NCBI GenBank assembly: GCA_039105265.1
Contig: JAPFFF010000051.1
Coordinates: 806,001 to 870,000, forward strand
Reading direction: 5' to 3'
DNA from: Tritrichomonas musculus
Lineage: Eukaryota > Parabasalia > Tritrichomonadida > Tritrichomonadidae
DNA: 64,000 bases
Part shown: positions 18,053-27,696 of the stretch, one piece after another
How the letters are laid out: each line of letters begins with the position of its first letter
How positions within the stretch are numbered: the first letter of the stretch is position 1
Notes under the pieces: model-generated
What the model was told of the DNA's origin: nothing
What the model saw: the letters and a program-made list of their open reading frames with translations, nothing else
Database searches by the model: none
Program-made: the position numbers and the translations under genes

Positions 18053-20956
18053 ATGCAAGTTATCAAATCAGCTATTAAAAACCCACATGATATGGGTATT
18101 AACGATGAAATTGCTCCTGATATAAGACCAGTGCCTATAAAAAATAAATATCGCTTTTTTTCAACAGGTTCATCCGAAATGTTAATGAAAGGAATAGATG
18201 TTGATCTTAAAATGGATTATAATCCAAAACAGTGCAAAGAATATCTCATGAGCCAACTTCAAAAAAAGATTGATGTAAGAAATATGGATCTTATTATATA
18301 TTTAGCAGGAGGAATCCCTTTTCTTGGAGGAACTTTAGGTGATATTTACTCAGAACAATCAGTAATTCAAGTACGACCTTATATTTATGGAATTTTAACT
18401 CGTAAAGTCCCAGATGAATATTTAAATGAAATACATTATTGCCTTTGTAATGTAGCTAATGAAAAACAAAAGTTATTACTATCTCCTTTATGCGATTCTT
18501 CATTACAAGGATTATGCGACATTGCATGCCTTCTTGGATATCTTAATAATGATGGAACCAAAAACGATGACTTTCTGAGGGCTTTTGCAGCAACAGTACG
18601 ATTTCCTCCACTTATAACATGCTTACATCGAGTTATAGATCGAAACGATATTACAGGTCGTGATATTATAACGATATGCTCAACTCTTTATACATTTTTC
18701 AGATATTTAATCAAAGCAGTTATTACGCCCAACAAAATATTTGAATATGGATTACGATGCTGTAATATGATAGTTCATATCAAAAATATTCCTGAAAATT
18801 TACCAATAAGGACTTTTGAACTCCAGCCCGATGACACAAATACAGCAATACAATTCTTAAGAAAACTAAATCAGCCACAAACTTCATACTTTTGGACCAA
18901 TGATTCAGGAACTAGATTTAATTTTGTCGAACTTGATCCTCTTGAACCACAAGCTATTGAAAATGCGAACAAGGGATTTGCCTCATTCACTCCTATTCCT
19001 CCACTTTCAGCCAAGAACTTATCTGGGTGTTCGATAATTAGAGGATTAGAAAACAGCTGCCTTTATATCTCAGCATCCACATTAAAAGGGATAGAAAACC
19101 AAAACATAGTTGATATTATAGATCCAGTTGTTGGTGCAGCGGCTACTTTTGATATTGAAGATTATGCAAAAAAAATTGAAAATGGCACTACTGAAAAAGT
19201 TGCAACGTTAATTGACCCAGAAAAAGTTCAACAAATAATTTTTGTTTGCTTTGATGCGTCTGAATCAATGGAATGGCCAATGACCGGCAAGAAGGACAAA
19301 GATAAAGTAACAAAATTGGGTGTCAATTCGCGATTTTTCATTGCAACACAATATTTGACCACTTTTGCAAACAAAACGTATGCCTATCGTATTCCCTGCC
19401 TTCTTGGTCTCATTCCATTCAACCTGAGTGTTGAAGTAAAATGCCCCCTGAGTCCTCTTTTACCAGATTTTGAAAATCAAGGATTAAAGGAAATTAAATG
19501 CTTTGGAAAGACGCACCTTTGGGAGGCACTTTCACTTGCCTGCGACGAGATCATTAAATGCACAACGGCCACTGAGTTTCCAAATGCAATCAAACGAATT
19601 ATCGTCATTTCGGATGGAGAAGACGATGGCTCGAACATTAACTTTCTTGAAGTTACAAAGAAGCTTTTAAAGAATCAAATAATTGTTGATTCAATCATCA
19701 TCAGCTTGAGAGACGATTGCAAGGAACTGGCTGTTTTGTCACACATAACAAGCGGCATTGCATTTGTTGCAAAGGATGTTCTAAGGGGACTTCATCTGAT
19801 TGAAGAAAGTGCCTTTCTAAACTACAAAGAAAGAAAGCCTCCTTATGCGCCATTAATCAAAGGGGACGCCAAGATGAAACCTTCACTAATTAAAGTGCCA
19901 GACATAACCGAAAAGTTCTTAAAACAGGCGGTTGCTGAAGTCACTTTTGATGAAAAAACACATAGTAAACTAATGTCAAAAATCGGCGGAAATCCGAATC
20001 TGGCAACTCCAGAGTATGTCTGCTATGTCAACCAGAACGAGGAAATTCCTCAATCACGTAGAAGAAGGATTCTTCGAGAGCTTCTCAATGCTGCCAAAGT
20101 CATGAAAGACGATCCAAACAATGACCGTTATGATCGTGATTTAATGATCTATCCATTGAGCTCCAATTGCGACATTTGGGAGGTCTTCATTAAGGCACCT
20201 GATGACACTCCTTACTTAGGAAAATGGTTCAAGCTTATTGTCACTTTTCCAGAACTTTATCCAGTTGAAGCCCCAATCTTCAGGTTTGTTTCCATTCCTT
20301 ACCACTTGAACGTTTCGTCGGAAGGACGAATCTGCCTCGATATAATTGAGAAAGGTTACATATCATCCAAGCCTGTTGTCGAAATCATCCAAGAAATCAA
20401 GCAGCTCTTCCTGTTTCCTTGCGAAGAAACGCCAACACAGTTGGAGATACACGACGTCTACATTGAAGAGAAGACTAAAGACGAGTACTACAGAAGGGCC
20501 AGTGAGTCGGCAAAGAAAGTTGGTAAGGATGATTATAAAGAGTTTTTCCCACCAAAAGTTTACATTAATAAGGATGTTGATCCAAACTATAAAATTGATT
20601 TCTCATCTGGAAACGTGCCGATGTACATGAGGTCAGTCATATCTGATAGGAAATACGTCGATCCTGTAATGGTGCCTGAAATCAACCAGGTTTATGAAAG
20701 GAAGGAATTGAAGCAGATAGTTTCATCTCATATAAACCCAGTGTGCCAGATTACAGGCCGTCCTATTAAATTGACAATTGAACAGATTGATGCTCTTGAT
20801 ACTTATGATTTTACTCCAAAGCCTGAAAAAAAGAAAGAAGGTGAAGACGATAAAAAAGAAGGTGAAGACGATAAAAAAGAAGGTGAAGACGATAAAAAAG
20901 AAGGCGAAGATGATAAAAAAGAAGGTGAAGATGATGAAAAAGAAGGTGAAGCTTAA
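18053..20956 (+). CDS. VWA - ubiquitin-conjugating E2 - U-box-like fusion protein
   Basis: 967 residues. The N-terminal 390 residues are not recognised (a possible ubiquitin-like strand pattern at 90-115). Residues about 392-585 are a von Willebrand A fold: FDASES near 400 (MIDAS DxSxS), then ISDGEDDGS. Residues about 665-805 are a UBC fold: RRRILRELLNAAK, YPVEAPIFRF, HLNVSSEGRICLDI with catalytic Cys761, the usual HPN being HLN. Residues about 865-915 read DPVMVPEINQVYERKEL, then NPVCQITGRPI, which resembles a U-box (DPV, YER, TG.P). The tail has six acidic 7-residue repeats (KKEGEDD). The architecture suggests an E2 carrying its own substrate-binding and E3-like modules. GC content and codon use shift upward over the second half. 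The stop lies before a run of eight A; one frame over, the tail continues (see 20957-21021). Confidence 0.85.
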   Translation: MQVIKSAIKNPHDMGINDEIAPDIRPVPIKNKYRFFSTGSSEMLMKGIDVDLKMDYNPKQCKEYLMSQLQKKIDVRNMDLIIYLAGGIPFLGGTLGDIYSEQSVIQVRPYIYGILTRKVPDEYLNEIHYCLCNVANEKQKLLLSPLCDSSLQGLCDIACLLGYLNNDGTKNDDFLRAFAATVRFPPLITCLHRVIDRNDITGRDIITICSTLYTFFRYLIKAVITPNKIFEYGLRCCNMIVHIKNIPENLPIRTFELQPDDTNTAIQFLRKLNQPQTSYFWTNDSGTRFNFVELDPLEPQAIENANKGFASFTPIPPLSAKNLSGCSIIRGLENSCLYISASTLKGIENQNIVDIIDPVVGAAATFDIEDYAKKIENGTTEKVATLIDPEKVQQIIFVCFDASESMEWPMTGKKDKDKVTKLGVNSRFFIATQYLTTFANKTYAYRIPCLLGLIPFNLSVEVKCPLSPLLPDFENQGLKEIKCFGKTHLWEALSLACDEIIKCTTATEFPNAIKRIIVISDGEDDGSNINFLEVTKKLLKNQIIVDSIIISLRDDCKELAVLSHITSGIAFVAKDVLRGLHLIEESAFLNYKERKPPYAPLIKGDAKMKPSLIKVPDITEKFLKQAVAEVTFDEKTHSKLMSKIGGNPNLATPEYVCYVNQNEEIPQSRRRRILRELLNAAKVMKDDPNNDRYDRDLMIYPLSSNCDIWEVFIKAPDDTPYLGKWFKLIVTFPELYPVEAPIFRFVSIPYHLNVSSEGRICLDIIEKGYISSKPVVEIIQEIKQLFLFPCEETPTQLEIHDVYIEEKTKDEYYRRASESAKKVGKDDYKEFFPPKVYINKDVDPNYKIDFSSGNVPMYMRSVISDRKYVDPVMVPEINQVYERKELKQIVSSHINPVCQITGRPIKLTIEQIDALDTYDFTPKPEKKKEGEDDKKEGEDDKKEGEDDKKEGEDDKKEGEDDEKEGEA
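20823..20952 (+). repeat. 21-bp acidic coding repeats
   Basis: Six near-identical 21-bp units encode KKEGEDD at the C-terminus of the VWA-E2 protein. Confidence 0.85.
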
Positions 20957-21021
20957 AAAAAAGCGAAGATAAAAAAGAAGGTGACAATAATATTAAAAAC
21001 GAAGAAGAAGATAAATTATGA
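20957..21021 (+). pseudogene. Out-of-frame tail of the VWA-E2 gene
   Basis: Just after the stop, another frame reads SEDKKEGDNNIKNEEEDKL and then a stop at 21019-21021, clearly continuing the acidic repeat. A length change in the A8 run at about 20956-20963 or in a repeat unit probably shortened the protein by about 20 residues. A sequencing error in the homopolymer is an alternative. Confidence 0.6.
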
Positions 21022-21521
21022 TAATTACATTCACGAATCTTTCTTTTAAAACTAGAATACGACAATTATAGCTTGATTCGTATTTTTTTTTAATTTTTTT
21101 TATTCTGCTTTTTAGTTTTAATATTTTCTTTTCAAGCCATGACTTATTTTACATAATTGTTTAAAATATTTATAAATAAAAAACGTAAGAATATCTTCTA
21201 TTTGATATATGATATTATATGATTTTACATAATCTATCTACCAAGTTTCATCCAATTTCTTGAGTTGTGTTATGGGAAATATATGCTTTTTTCTTTAAAA
21301 AAATAATATGAATATATCCTATGATTATCATAAAAAAAGATAATTATTTATGTTTAACTATATATATAATATTGTTTTAAATTTATTTTCATCATTAGTA
21401 AATAAATATTTATTTTATTTAACATGAAAAATGTATTTTTAAAATCTTAAAATTCAATTCTTTCTTATCTGAGAAAATATAAAAAAAAAAAAATAAAAAG
21501 ATTTATAAAATCTTTTTATGG
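21022..21521. other. Intergenic, AT-rich
   Basis: Homopolymer-rich DNA downstream of the VWA-E2 gene. Nothing else seen. Confidence 0.6.
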
Positions 21522-21621
21522 TACATAATTTTTACCGATTCTTACCGCCATCCGCGGGGTCTTGGCTTCGCTCGATGCCCGCTAGGCGGTATGTAGTCTC
21601 GGAAAAAATTATGTAAAAATA
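21522..21621. repeat. GC-rich hairpin element, copy 1
   Basis: TACATAATTTTTACCG (21522-21537) is inverted as CGGAAAAAATTATGTA (21600-21615). Inside, ACCGCC/GGCGGT and GCGGG/CCCGC add two more stems around a loop with GGCTTCGC. A diverged copy lies at 56273-56370, sharing CCGATTC, GGCTTCGC.CGA and the tail GAAAAATTATGTAAAAAT. Candidate small structured RNA or MITE. Confidence 0.5.
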
Positions 21622-21929
21622 TAAAAAGATTAAAAATAATTTTATTTTTTAATTCTCTCAAAAATAAAAATAATTGAGAGAAAAAATTATTTTCTATCAA
21701 TTTTTGAATACCCTTACAAAAAATCTCTTTTGGGTAATCATTACCCTGCATATTTCAAATTGATCAAATTACTGTTAAAATTGTAGATTTGAAATTTGTC
21801 TCATTTTTGTATCTGTCTTAAAATTTCTCTTTCAATTTAAAAAATTTTTTAATTGAAAACGTTAAAATTTTATAAGATTCTATTTTAAAATTTTAAATAA
21901 AAATTTTCCAAAATTTTAACATTTTTAAA
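21622..21929. other. Intergenic upstream of the W2-like gene
   Basis: AT-rich. No clear initiator; a TTTTAACATTTTTAAA string precedes the ATG. Confidence 0.5.
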
Positions 21930-22697
21930 ATGTACGACAAAAAAAGATATCCACAAGATATATATTATAGCCAAAACAAAGAAGCCTTCCAACACATAAA
22001 AAATAAGTCATTTGGTAAAAACAATTCAAAAGGTGTTTCAAAGGATAATACAATTTTTACAGATTTTTATACTAATGATACAAAAGGTAACGAGGACACA
22101 AAAGGAGGATTTAACAATGATTCTGAATCATTTTTTTATCATGATTATTCATCTGATTATCTTGTAAGCGAAGACAGTGACAACGATTTTGGAAACAAGG
22201 ACGAAGATATCAACTTAATTCATAGTGACGTTTTATTAGAATTGAATACAAAATTTATCAAAGAAGCTAGGGAATTGATCTTATGTATTTTAAAGAATTC
22301 AATGAATTATGACCAAATATGCTTAGAATTTGTTTGCTTCAAAAATGCTCAAAATCCAATTCCAGAAAATATCGAATGCGCTATTGCTATTATTCTTGCT
22401 ATTTTAAAATACTTTGAAAACACAGATCTCAACAAAGGGGTTAATCTTCTCCAACCATTGTTACGTGTGTTTTTAGTTAATGATGATAATCAAGAAGATT
22501 TCTTATTCTGGTGGCAAGAATATTGTGCAAAATTAAAAGAAAAGGACAAAATATTCACTGACGTTCTTAATTTATTCGATGAATTAGAAATCTTGTCTGA
22601 CGAATCATTATCCAATTGGGAACAACAACAAGATGAATGCGATGAAAGTCAATTGCGTCTTTTCAATAATTATCAATCAAACAAATTATATTATTAA
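21930..22697 (+). CDS. Possible W2-domain (eIF5C/eIF2B-epsilon-like) protein
   Basis: 255 residues. The N-terminal 90 are polar and disordered (Asn, Lys, Asp, Tyr rich). The rest is helical. The segment from 165 onward fits the end of a W2 domain, the C-terminal HEAT-like module of eIF5, eIF2B-epsilon, eIF4G and 5MP proteins: LLQPLLRVFLV, FLFWWQEYC, then VLNLFDELEILSDESLSNWEQQ, matching the family pattern of Y/F-D-x-D-x-(I/L)-S-(E/D)-E-x-(I/L)-x-W. An acidic patch follows. If correct, it would contact eIF2 or eIF2B in translation initiation. The protein is far shorter than eIF2B-epsilon and lacks the eIF5 zinc domain, so it is nearest to a free-standing W2 protein. The match is by eye only. 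Confidence 0.5.
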   Translation: MYDKKRYPQDIYYSQNKEAFQHIKNKSFGKNNSKGVSKDNTIFTDFYTNDTKGNEDTKGGFNNDSESFFYHDYSSDYLVSEDSDNDFGNKDEDINLIHSDVLLELNTKFIKEARELILCILKNSMNYDQICLEFVCFKNAQNPIPENIECAIAIILAILKYFENTDLNKGVNLLQPLLRVFLVNDDNQEDFLFWWQEYCAKLKEKDKIFTDVLNLFDELEILSDESLSNWEQQQDECDESQLRLFNNYQSNKLYY

Positions 22698-22929
22698 TTT
22701 TATTATGATGCTTGTTTTTTTTTTTTTTTTATAAATGTAATAAAAAATATAAAAAATAATAATTTCAATTTGTTTTTTTTACAAACCATTATATTGAAAA
22801 GTTTAATACAATCAAAATAATAAAGTGAATGTATGCAAATTATTAAATAAATTTAATCAAATAATTAGAATTTTTTACAAAACATAAAAAACAAATTGAA
22901 AAGTAAACATATAACATGATTATATATTC

Positions 22930-23679
22930 TTATTCATATGAATATTTAATTCTGTTTTTATGACTGCTATCTGGTGTTGAATCATTGGCTAAATTTGAAT
23001 CAGAAGGAAAATATTTTATTGGCGTTTTGTTTAATTCAATTTGTAAATTATTAGTTTTATTTACATTCGCCTTATCGGAAATTGTAGGAGTAAATTGTTG
23101 AATTGATTTGTCATGAAAGTCAGGAGAGAGTAATTGTGAATATGAAGGGAAAATTGTGCTTTCTTTTACTCTCGGCGATGAAGTCGATTTTTTAAATGAG
23201 TTTGGTGGATTACCAAAATTATTTCTCGGAAGATACCTTTTATTCTTTTTAATCTCTTTTGTTAAAATGCTATCGATATTTTGTAAACGAACTGTCATTT
23301 GAGATTCCTCAAGCTGTTTAATCTGTAAATTTTCTTTTTTTATATTGTTTTTCTTTTTAAGTTTTTTTTTAATTACTGTACTTTTTTCTGGAGGATTAAT
23401 TGGTGGGGGCTGAGGACAATTCGAAGCTTTTGCAACATCGCGACAAATTTTTAATAAAGTGTTTTGCTTATCTAAGCTATTTTTCGCTGTATCTTCTGAA
23501 ATAGGTATAATATTTTTGAATAAATTAACAATTTCATAATATGCATGAATCCATAAATGAAGTTCCATTTTTAGAGAATTAATTTCATTTATTACTTTTT
23601 TTTCATCATTTTTTTGCTGAGTATTTTTCTCATTAATCGATGGTGATTGCGTATTATGCTGTGAATCCAGACTTGTCAT
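22930..23679 (-). CDS. Hypothetical polar protein
   Basis: 249 residues, not recognised. Residues about 25-90 look helical (INEINSLKMELHLWIHAYYE, then IVNLFKNIIP). A Pro run (PQPPPINPP) precedes a very basic stretch rich in Lys and Asn (VIKKKLKKKNNIKKENLQ). The last 110 residues are Ser, Thr, Pro and Asn rich and probably disordered, with several SP sites. The basic region could be a nuclear signal or bind nucleic acid. It converges on the W2-like gene, with a 230-bp AT-rich gap holding a T18 run. Confidence 0.55.
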   Translation of the reverse strand: MTSLDSQHNTQSPSINEKNTQQKNDEKKVINEINSLKMELHLWIHAYYEIVNLFKNIIPISEDTAKNSLDKQNTLLKICRDVAKASNCPQPPPINPPEKSTVIKKKLKKKNNIKKENLQIKQLEESQMTVRLQNIDSILTKEIKKNKRYLPRNNFGNPPNSFKKSTSSPRVKESTIFPSYSQLLSPDFHDKSIQQFTPTISDKANVNKTNNLQIELNKTPIKYFPSDSNLANDSTPDSSHKNRIKYSYE

Positions 23680-24075
23680 TCAAATTTTTTTGGCTTCCCT
23701 TTCTCTTTATATGAATTTTTGTACGTTAATATTGAACGAATTATTTTTCAATAATTCAGAATTTTACATCAATTTCAGAGATTACTTTAATTCAATTGAT
23801 AAAACGCATTTATCTTAAAAATGCTTTGTTTATTTGGGAAAATTTGCTAAAATCTTAATTTAAATTATTAAGTAAATATTATGGAATGAATCTTTGAAAG
23901 TTCTAAATTTACAATGAGATTTGAATATTTAAAATTTTTATTAGATTTTTTATTCATGTATTTTAATCTTAGGACAAGACTTTTCTCTAACTAAGTTTTA
24001 TTATATAAAAAATATTAACATTTTAGAAATTTATAATTATATATTTGATATAGAAGAAACAATTTTTATTTCAAT
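23680..24075. other. Intergenic, AT-rich
   Basis: Between the hypothetical gene's start and the 3' end of the AIG1-like gene. Nothing seen. Confidence 0.6.
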
Positions 24076-25707
24076 TCACTTAAATGGTCTTAATATATTA
24101 GCTAATGCACCCCATTTATTTGAAAATCTTTGATCTTCAATCTTATTTTCCATATTTCTTATTTGTGATCCATATGTTTCATCGGCATTGTCCAAAGCAT
24201 TATTTAATTGGCCTTTCTTTTCATTAGTCATTTGAGTTATATCATCTTTTGCATTTTTTAAGGAGTTTACAAGATTTTTCTTATTCTCTAATTCATTCTC
24301 TTTTTGTTGCACCGTTACTTCTAGTGAATATACAGAATTACTTTTAGATGCGTTTTGATTATGAATATCAGCAACCTCTAAACTTAGTCCATTTGCTTGA
24401 TTTTGTAAATTATCAATATTTTTATTATCTTCAAGTAGCTTTATTTTTGAATTATAAGCTTCGGTTGCCATCCTTTCTTTGTCACTCTGGCATTTTTTAG
24501 TGTTTTCGTTGATTGTATTTATCTTAATTTTCTGCTGAATTTTGATAAGTTCCTCTTGAAATAAATGACAGACTCTTTCACCGAAGCATGACAACTCTTC
24601 CAATCTGATGAAATCTTCAATGATAAGCATGAATACAAAAAAGCTTTGGTAACTTTGAATCTGCTTTAAACATTCTCCTATTGGAAGCAATGATTTAATA
24701 TTAGTGATGATTGTATTCACCAAATCCTGAGGTGTTTTGATATTTATTTTATTTTGCACAATATTGCTAAATGACTGATTCCATTTGTTTAAGTCATCAA
24801 TAGAAACGGAATCATTGTTATACATTTGCCTTAATTTTGTAATTAAGTCTTTCACTGAGTCATCAATTTTGCAATATTTATCTGTAATTTCTCTTATTTT
24901 TGATTGCGATTTTTCACATAAAACAACTCTATGCGGAGGATTCACAACAGGTGTTTGATATAAAAAATCTAATAATCTTGGAAGATCATAAAATATGTAT
25001 GGTGATCCAATTTGATTATAAGTAGCACTAGGGAAGCTGAATAGTTTTTCTTGTGAATGATCAATGTAATGCTTCATCCATTTAATTAATTCTTGATCAG
25101 CATTACCATCAATCAACTCTTCCAAATATTTTTCTGGCTTTCTATTTTGGTCTATTTTTGATAGAATTAAGCACATATTGTCTTCCAATATTTTTTCATC
25201 TGGAAGGATTTGAAGTATTCGATGCAAGTTTTCCATTGCTTCTTTCCCACGACCATCTTTTGCAACATCTTTTTCAGAAAGAACGAATACAATTTTAATT
25301 TGACATGGATTAGTAAACAATTTATCAATTGAAAAAGCATTAATTATTTCTTGTTCAGATCCACGATTGTCACTAAAGCCAGGTGCATCACATATTAATA
25401 AATTATGTACATCATCTAAGTAAATATTGGGAAGTGTAGTTTGGGATATCATTGAATCACCCATTTTAAATTTTGATTTGTTTGATGAAAGTTTAATAAA
25501 GCCAAGTTTCGTTTTTTTCACCTTCAATTTTTCTCCAATTATTAAATTGGAAATCGAACTCTTTGCTACACCGGTTCTCCCTAACAAAATTACTCTTGTA
25601 TAGCTTTGGTATTTCGATAACAAATTGGATATTTGTTCATCAGCTTGCTTCATTTCCTGAAAGATATGATCAATTTCATTTTTATGCTTAGATCTCATGG
25701 ACATCAT
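24076..25707 (-). CDS. AIG1/GIMAP-like GTPase, minus-strand partner
   Basis: 543 residues. The G domain starts at RVILLGRTGVAKSS (P-loop, residues 43-51; the usual Gly before Lys is Ala), then a conserved TTLPNIYLDD, the G3 motif DAPGFSDNRG near 107 and G4 in LILSKIDQN near 181. This layout fits the AIG1/GIMAP (septin-related) GTPases, which bind membranes or oligomerise on GTP binding. Residues about 270-510 form long helices ending in a coiled coil (LEVTVQQKENELENKKNLVN). No membrane segment. It is divergent from a paralogue at 26008 with 300 bp between starts, so both may share one promoter region. A TCATTTT initiator lies 7 bases before the ATG. The altered P-loop could change nucleotide hydrolysis. 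Confidence 0.85.
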   Translation of the reverse strand: MMSMRSKHKNEIDHIFQEMKQADEQISNLLSKYQSYTRVILLGRTGVAKSSISNLIIGEKLKVKKTKLGFIKLSSNKSKFKMGDSMISQTTLPNIYLDDVHNLLICDAPGFSDNRGSEQEIINAFSIDKLFTNPCQIKIVFVLSEKDVAKDGRGKEAMENLHRILQILPDEKILEDNMCLILSKIDQNRKPEKYLEELIDGNADQELIKWMKHYIDHSQEKLFSFPSATYNQIGSPYIFYDLPRLLDFLYQTPVVNPPHRVVLCEKSQSKIREITDKYCKIDDSVKDLITKLRQMYNNDSVSIDDLNKWNQSFSNIVQNKINIKTPQDLVNTIITNIKSLLPIGECLKQIQSYQSFFVFMLIIEDFIRLEELSCFGERVCHLFQEELIKIQQKIKINTINENTKKCQSDKERMATEAYNSKIKLLEDNKNIDNLQNQANGLSLEVADIHNQNASKSNSVYSLEVTVQQKENELENKKNLVNSLKNAKDDITQMTNEKKGQLNNALDNADETYGSQIRNMENKIEDQRFSNKWGALANILRPFK

Positions 25708-25713
25708 TATTTA

Positions 25714-25720
25714 AAAATGA
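25714..25720 (-). promoter_or_regulatory. Initiator TCATTTT
   Basis: TCATTTT on the minus strand, a few bases before the AIG1-like ATG, fits the Trichomonas initiator (TCA+1-Y-T/A). Confidence 0.5.
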
Positions 25721-25994
25721 AGTAATCATCAATTTTTTTTATTAACTGAAATTATTTATCAAAAAAATTTCTTTTGAATATATGTCGCAGAATTTACGGT
25801 GATGATTATTTTAATCTTTTAATTTTTTTTTTTTTTTTTAAAAAAAAACAAAATCATATCAAAATATATATCATTAGATGAAATGAACTTTCATTTATAT
25901 ATTTGTCATTCTTTTATGCCAGTCTATTTTTGAATAATAAGTGGCATTTTCCTTATTGAAAAGTATTTTTTTATATTTTTCTTTATTTCTCACA

Positions 25995-26001
25995 TCATTT
26001 T
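25995..26001 (+). promoter_or_regulatory. Initiator TCATTTT
   Basis: TCATTTT 7 bases before the ATG at 26008, the mirror of the initiator at 25714. The predicted 5' leader would be about 10 nt, as is usual in trichomonads. Confidence 0.5.
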
Positions 26002-26007
26002 GTAAAA

Positions 26008-27696
26008 ATGCTTGATGAAGAAGTTGCATTACAGCATGATAAAATCCCAACGATTGACAAATTAGCTTCAAGTATTTCAGGTGCTTCAAAACATAATAGT
26101 GATATCTTTGAAAAAAATCCAAATTTCACCAGGGTTATAATAGCTGGGAATTCTGGCATTGGAAAAAGTACCAGTGCTAACTCATTAGTTGGCAAAAAAA
26201 TTATTGTTAAAAAAAATATTCATGATAATATTTATCTCCATTGTGAAGACCCTGCTTTTGAAATTGGGGATCAGATGATATCAATGACAACAATTCCCAA
26301 TATCTATGTCGATGAAAATCAGCACTTAATTTTTTGTGATGCTGCAGGATTTAATGATGTTCGTGGTCCAAATCAAGAAATATTTAACTCATTCTTGATT
26401 GATCAATTATTTACATCACCATGCCAAGTTAAATTGCTACTTGTTCTCTCAGAGGGAGATATATCTATTGAAGGAAAAGGCTTAAAAGCAATTGAAAATT
26501 TACAAAGATTATCAAAAATTCTTCCAGATAAAAAGCAACTAAAGAAAAGCCTTGGATTAATTCTATCACAAATTGATGAAGAAATAACTCCGAAACAATA
26601 TCTGCAAAATCTAATGAATGGAAATCCAGATAATGAATTGAAAAAATGGGCAAAATACTTTATTAAAGAAAAATCAAGACTTTTCAGCTTCCCAAAAGCA
26701 AAATATGAACAAGTTGGCAATTTTTATAACTTTAAAGATCGTTCTAGAATTTTGGAGTTTCTTCACACACCAGCTGTTGAAAACCCCGTCCACAGAGTTG
26801 TTCTAAGTGAAAGTGCAAAAGAAAACATTGAAAAAGTTTCAGATCATTTGGGCAACCTTGATGACATTATTATAAATATGATTTTAAAGCTGAGAACAAA
26901 CTATGACATAGAAAACATCACAATTGATCAATTGAATGAGTGGAAGAACTCTTACAATCAAATTATTGGAAGTTGTCATCAAATTAAATTGCCAATAGAT
27001 TTAGTTAATCTCTTTCAAAAAAATATTCCAAATCAACAACAACAGCTCGATGAATATTTGGACCAAATCAAATGCTACAATTATATGTATTTGTTTAAGA
27101 ATCATATCGACAACTTTATTAGGAAAGATAAATTTATTAATTTCGGCGGAATTGTAAGAAATCATCTTGAAAATGAAATAACTCAGATGATCAATGAAAA
27201 AATCAAATTGAAGATTGGAGAAGCAGACTTCCAAAAAGGTGAACAATCAAAGCAAGTTATTATAAAACAGATGGACACAATACAGAAGAGTCATGCTGAT
27301 AATAAAATTAAATATGATAACCTGAATTCTTCAATTAATGCAATGAACAACCAACTTGTACAAGAAAGAAATAACGGAAGAGAATTGACTGAAAAAATCG
27401 AACAATTAAATAGAAAATTGTTAAAGCAACAACAAGAGGCTGATAACTATGGAAATGAGATCCAAAAATTGCTTAGAGAAATAGAAGAAAAAAGAGAAAT
27501 TAGCCAAAAAGAAATACATAATCTCGAGATCGAACTGCAAAGAAAAGTTTCTTATTATGAGAGAAAACTTAGAGAACAAACTGAAGAGTATCGAATTGAA
27601 AGTATTGGGAAATATTTTGGACCTTTTGCACCATTTTATTATATTGGATGCCAGGTTGGAAAGATGATCAAGAATTATATCCAAAGTAGGTACTAA
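26008..27696 (+). CDS. AIG1/GIMAP-like GTPase, plus-strand partner
   Basis: 562 residues. Canonical P-loop GNSGIGKST at 47-55, TTIPNIYVDE, G3 as DAAGFNDVRG near 111 (DAPG in the partner) and G4-like LILSQIDEE near 187, where Gln replaces the Lys of N/SKxD. C-terminal region: helical from 270, then a strong coiled coil (MNNQLVQERNNGRELTEK and on), ending in a short hydrophobic patch, GPFAPFYYIGCQ, which might touch a membrane. The two divergent GTPases share organisation throughout but each has a non-standard residue in a different nucleotide-binding motif (P-loop in one, G4 in the other). This may be complementary specialisation of a pair; that is inference. Confidence 0.85.
   Translation: MLDEEVALQHDKIPTIDKLASSISGASKHNSDIFEKNPNFTRVIIAGNSGIGKSTSANSLVGKKIIVKKNIHDNIYLHCEDPAFEIGDQMISMTTIPNIYVDENQHLIFCDAAGFNDVRGPNQEIFNSFLIDQLFTSPCQVKLLLVLSEGDISIEGKGLKAIENLQRLSKILPDKKQLKKSLGLILSQIDEEITPKQYLQNLMNGNPDNELKKWAKYFIKEKSRLFSFPKAKYEQVGNFYNFKDRSRILEFLHTPAVENPVHRVVLSESAKENIEKVSDHLGNLDDIIINMILKLRTNYDIENITIDQLNEWKNSYNQIIGSCHQIKLPIDLVNLFQKNIPNQQQQLDEYLDQIKCYNYMYLFKNHIDNFIRKDKFINFGGIVRNHLENEITQMINEKIKLKIGEADFQKGEQSKQVIIKQMDTIQKSHADNKIKYDNLNSSINAMNNQLVQERNNGRELTEKIEQLNRKLLKQQQEADNYGNEIQKLLREIEEKREISQKEIHNLEIELQRKVSYYERKLREQTEEYRIESIGKYFGPFAPFYYIGCQVGKMIKNYIQSRY

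Noticed and set aside
21542-21751. 69-codon minus-strand frame across the GC-rich hairpin
   Set aside because: It crosses the hairpin element and AT-rich DNA, shows no domain, and the start is in low-complexity sequence.
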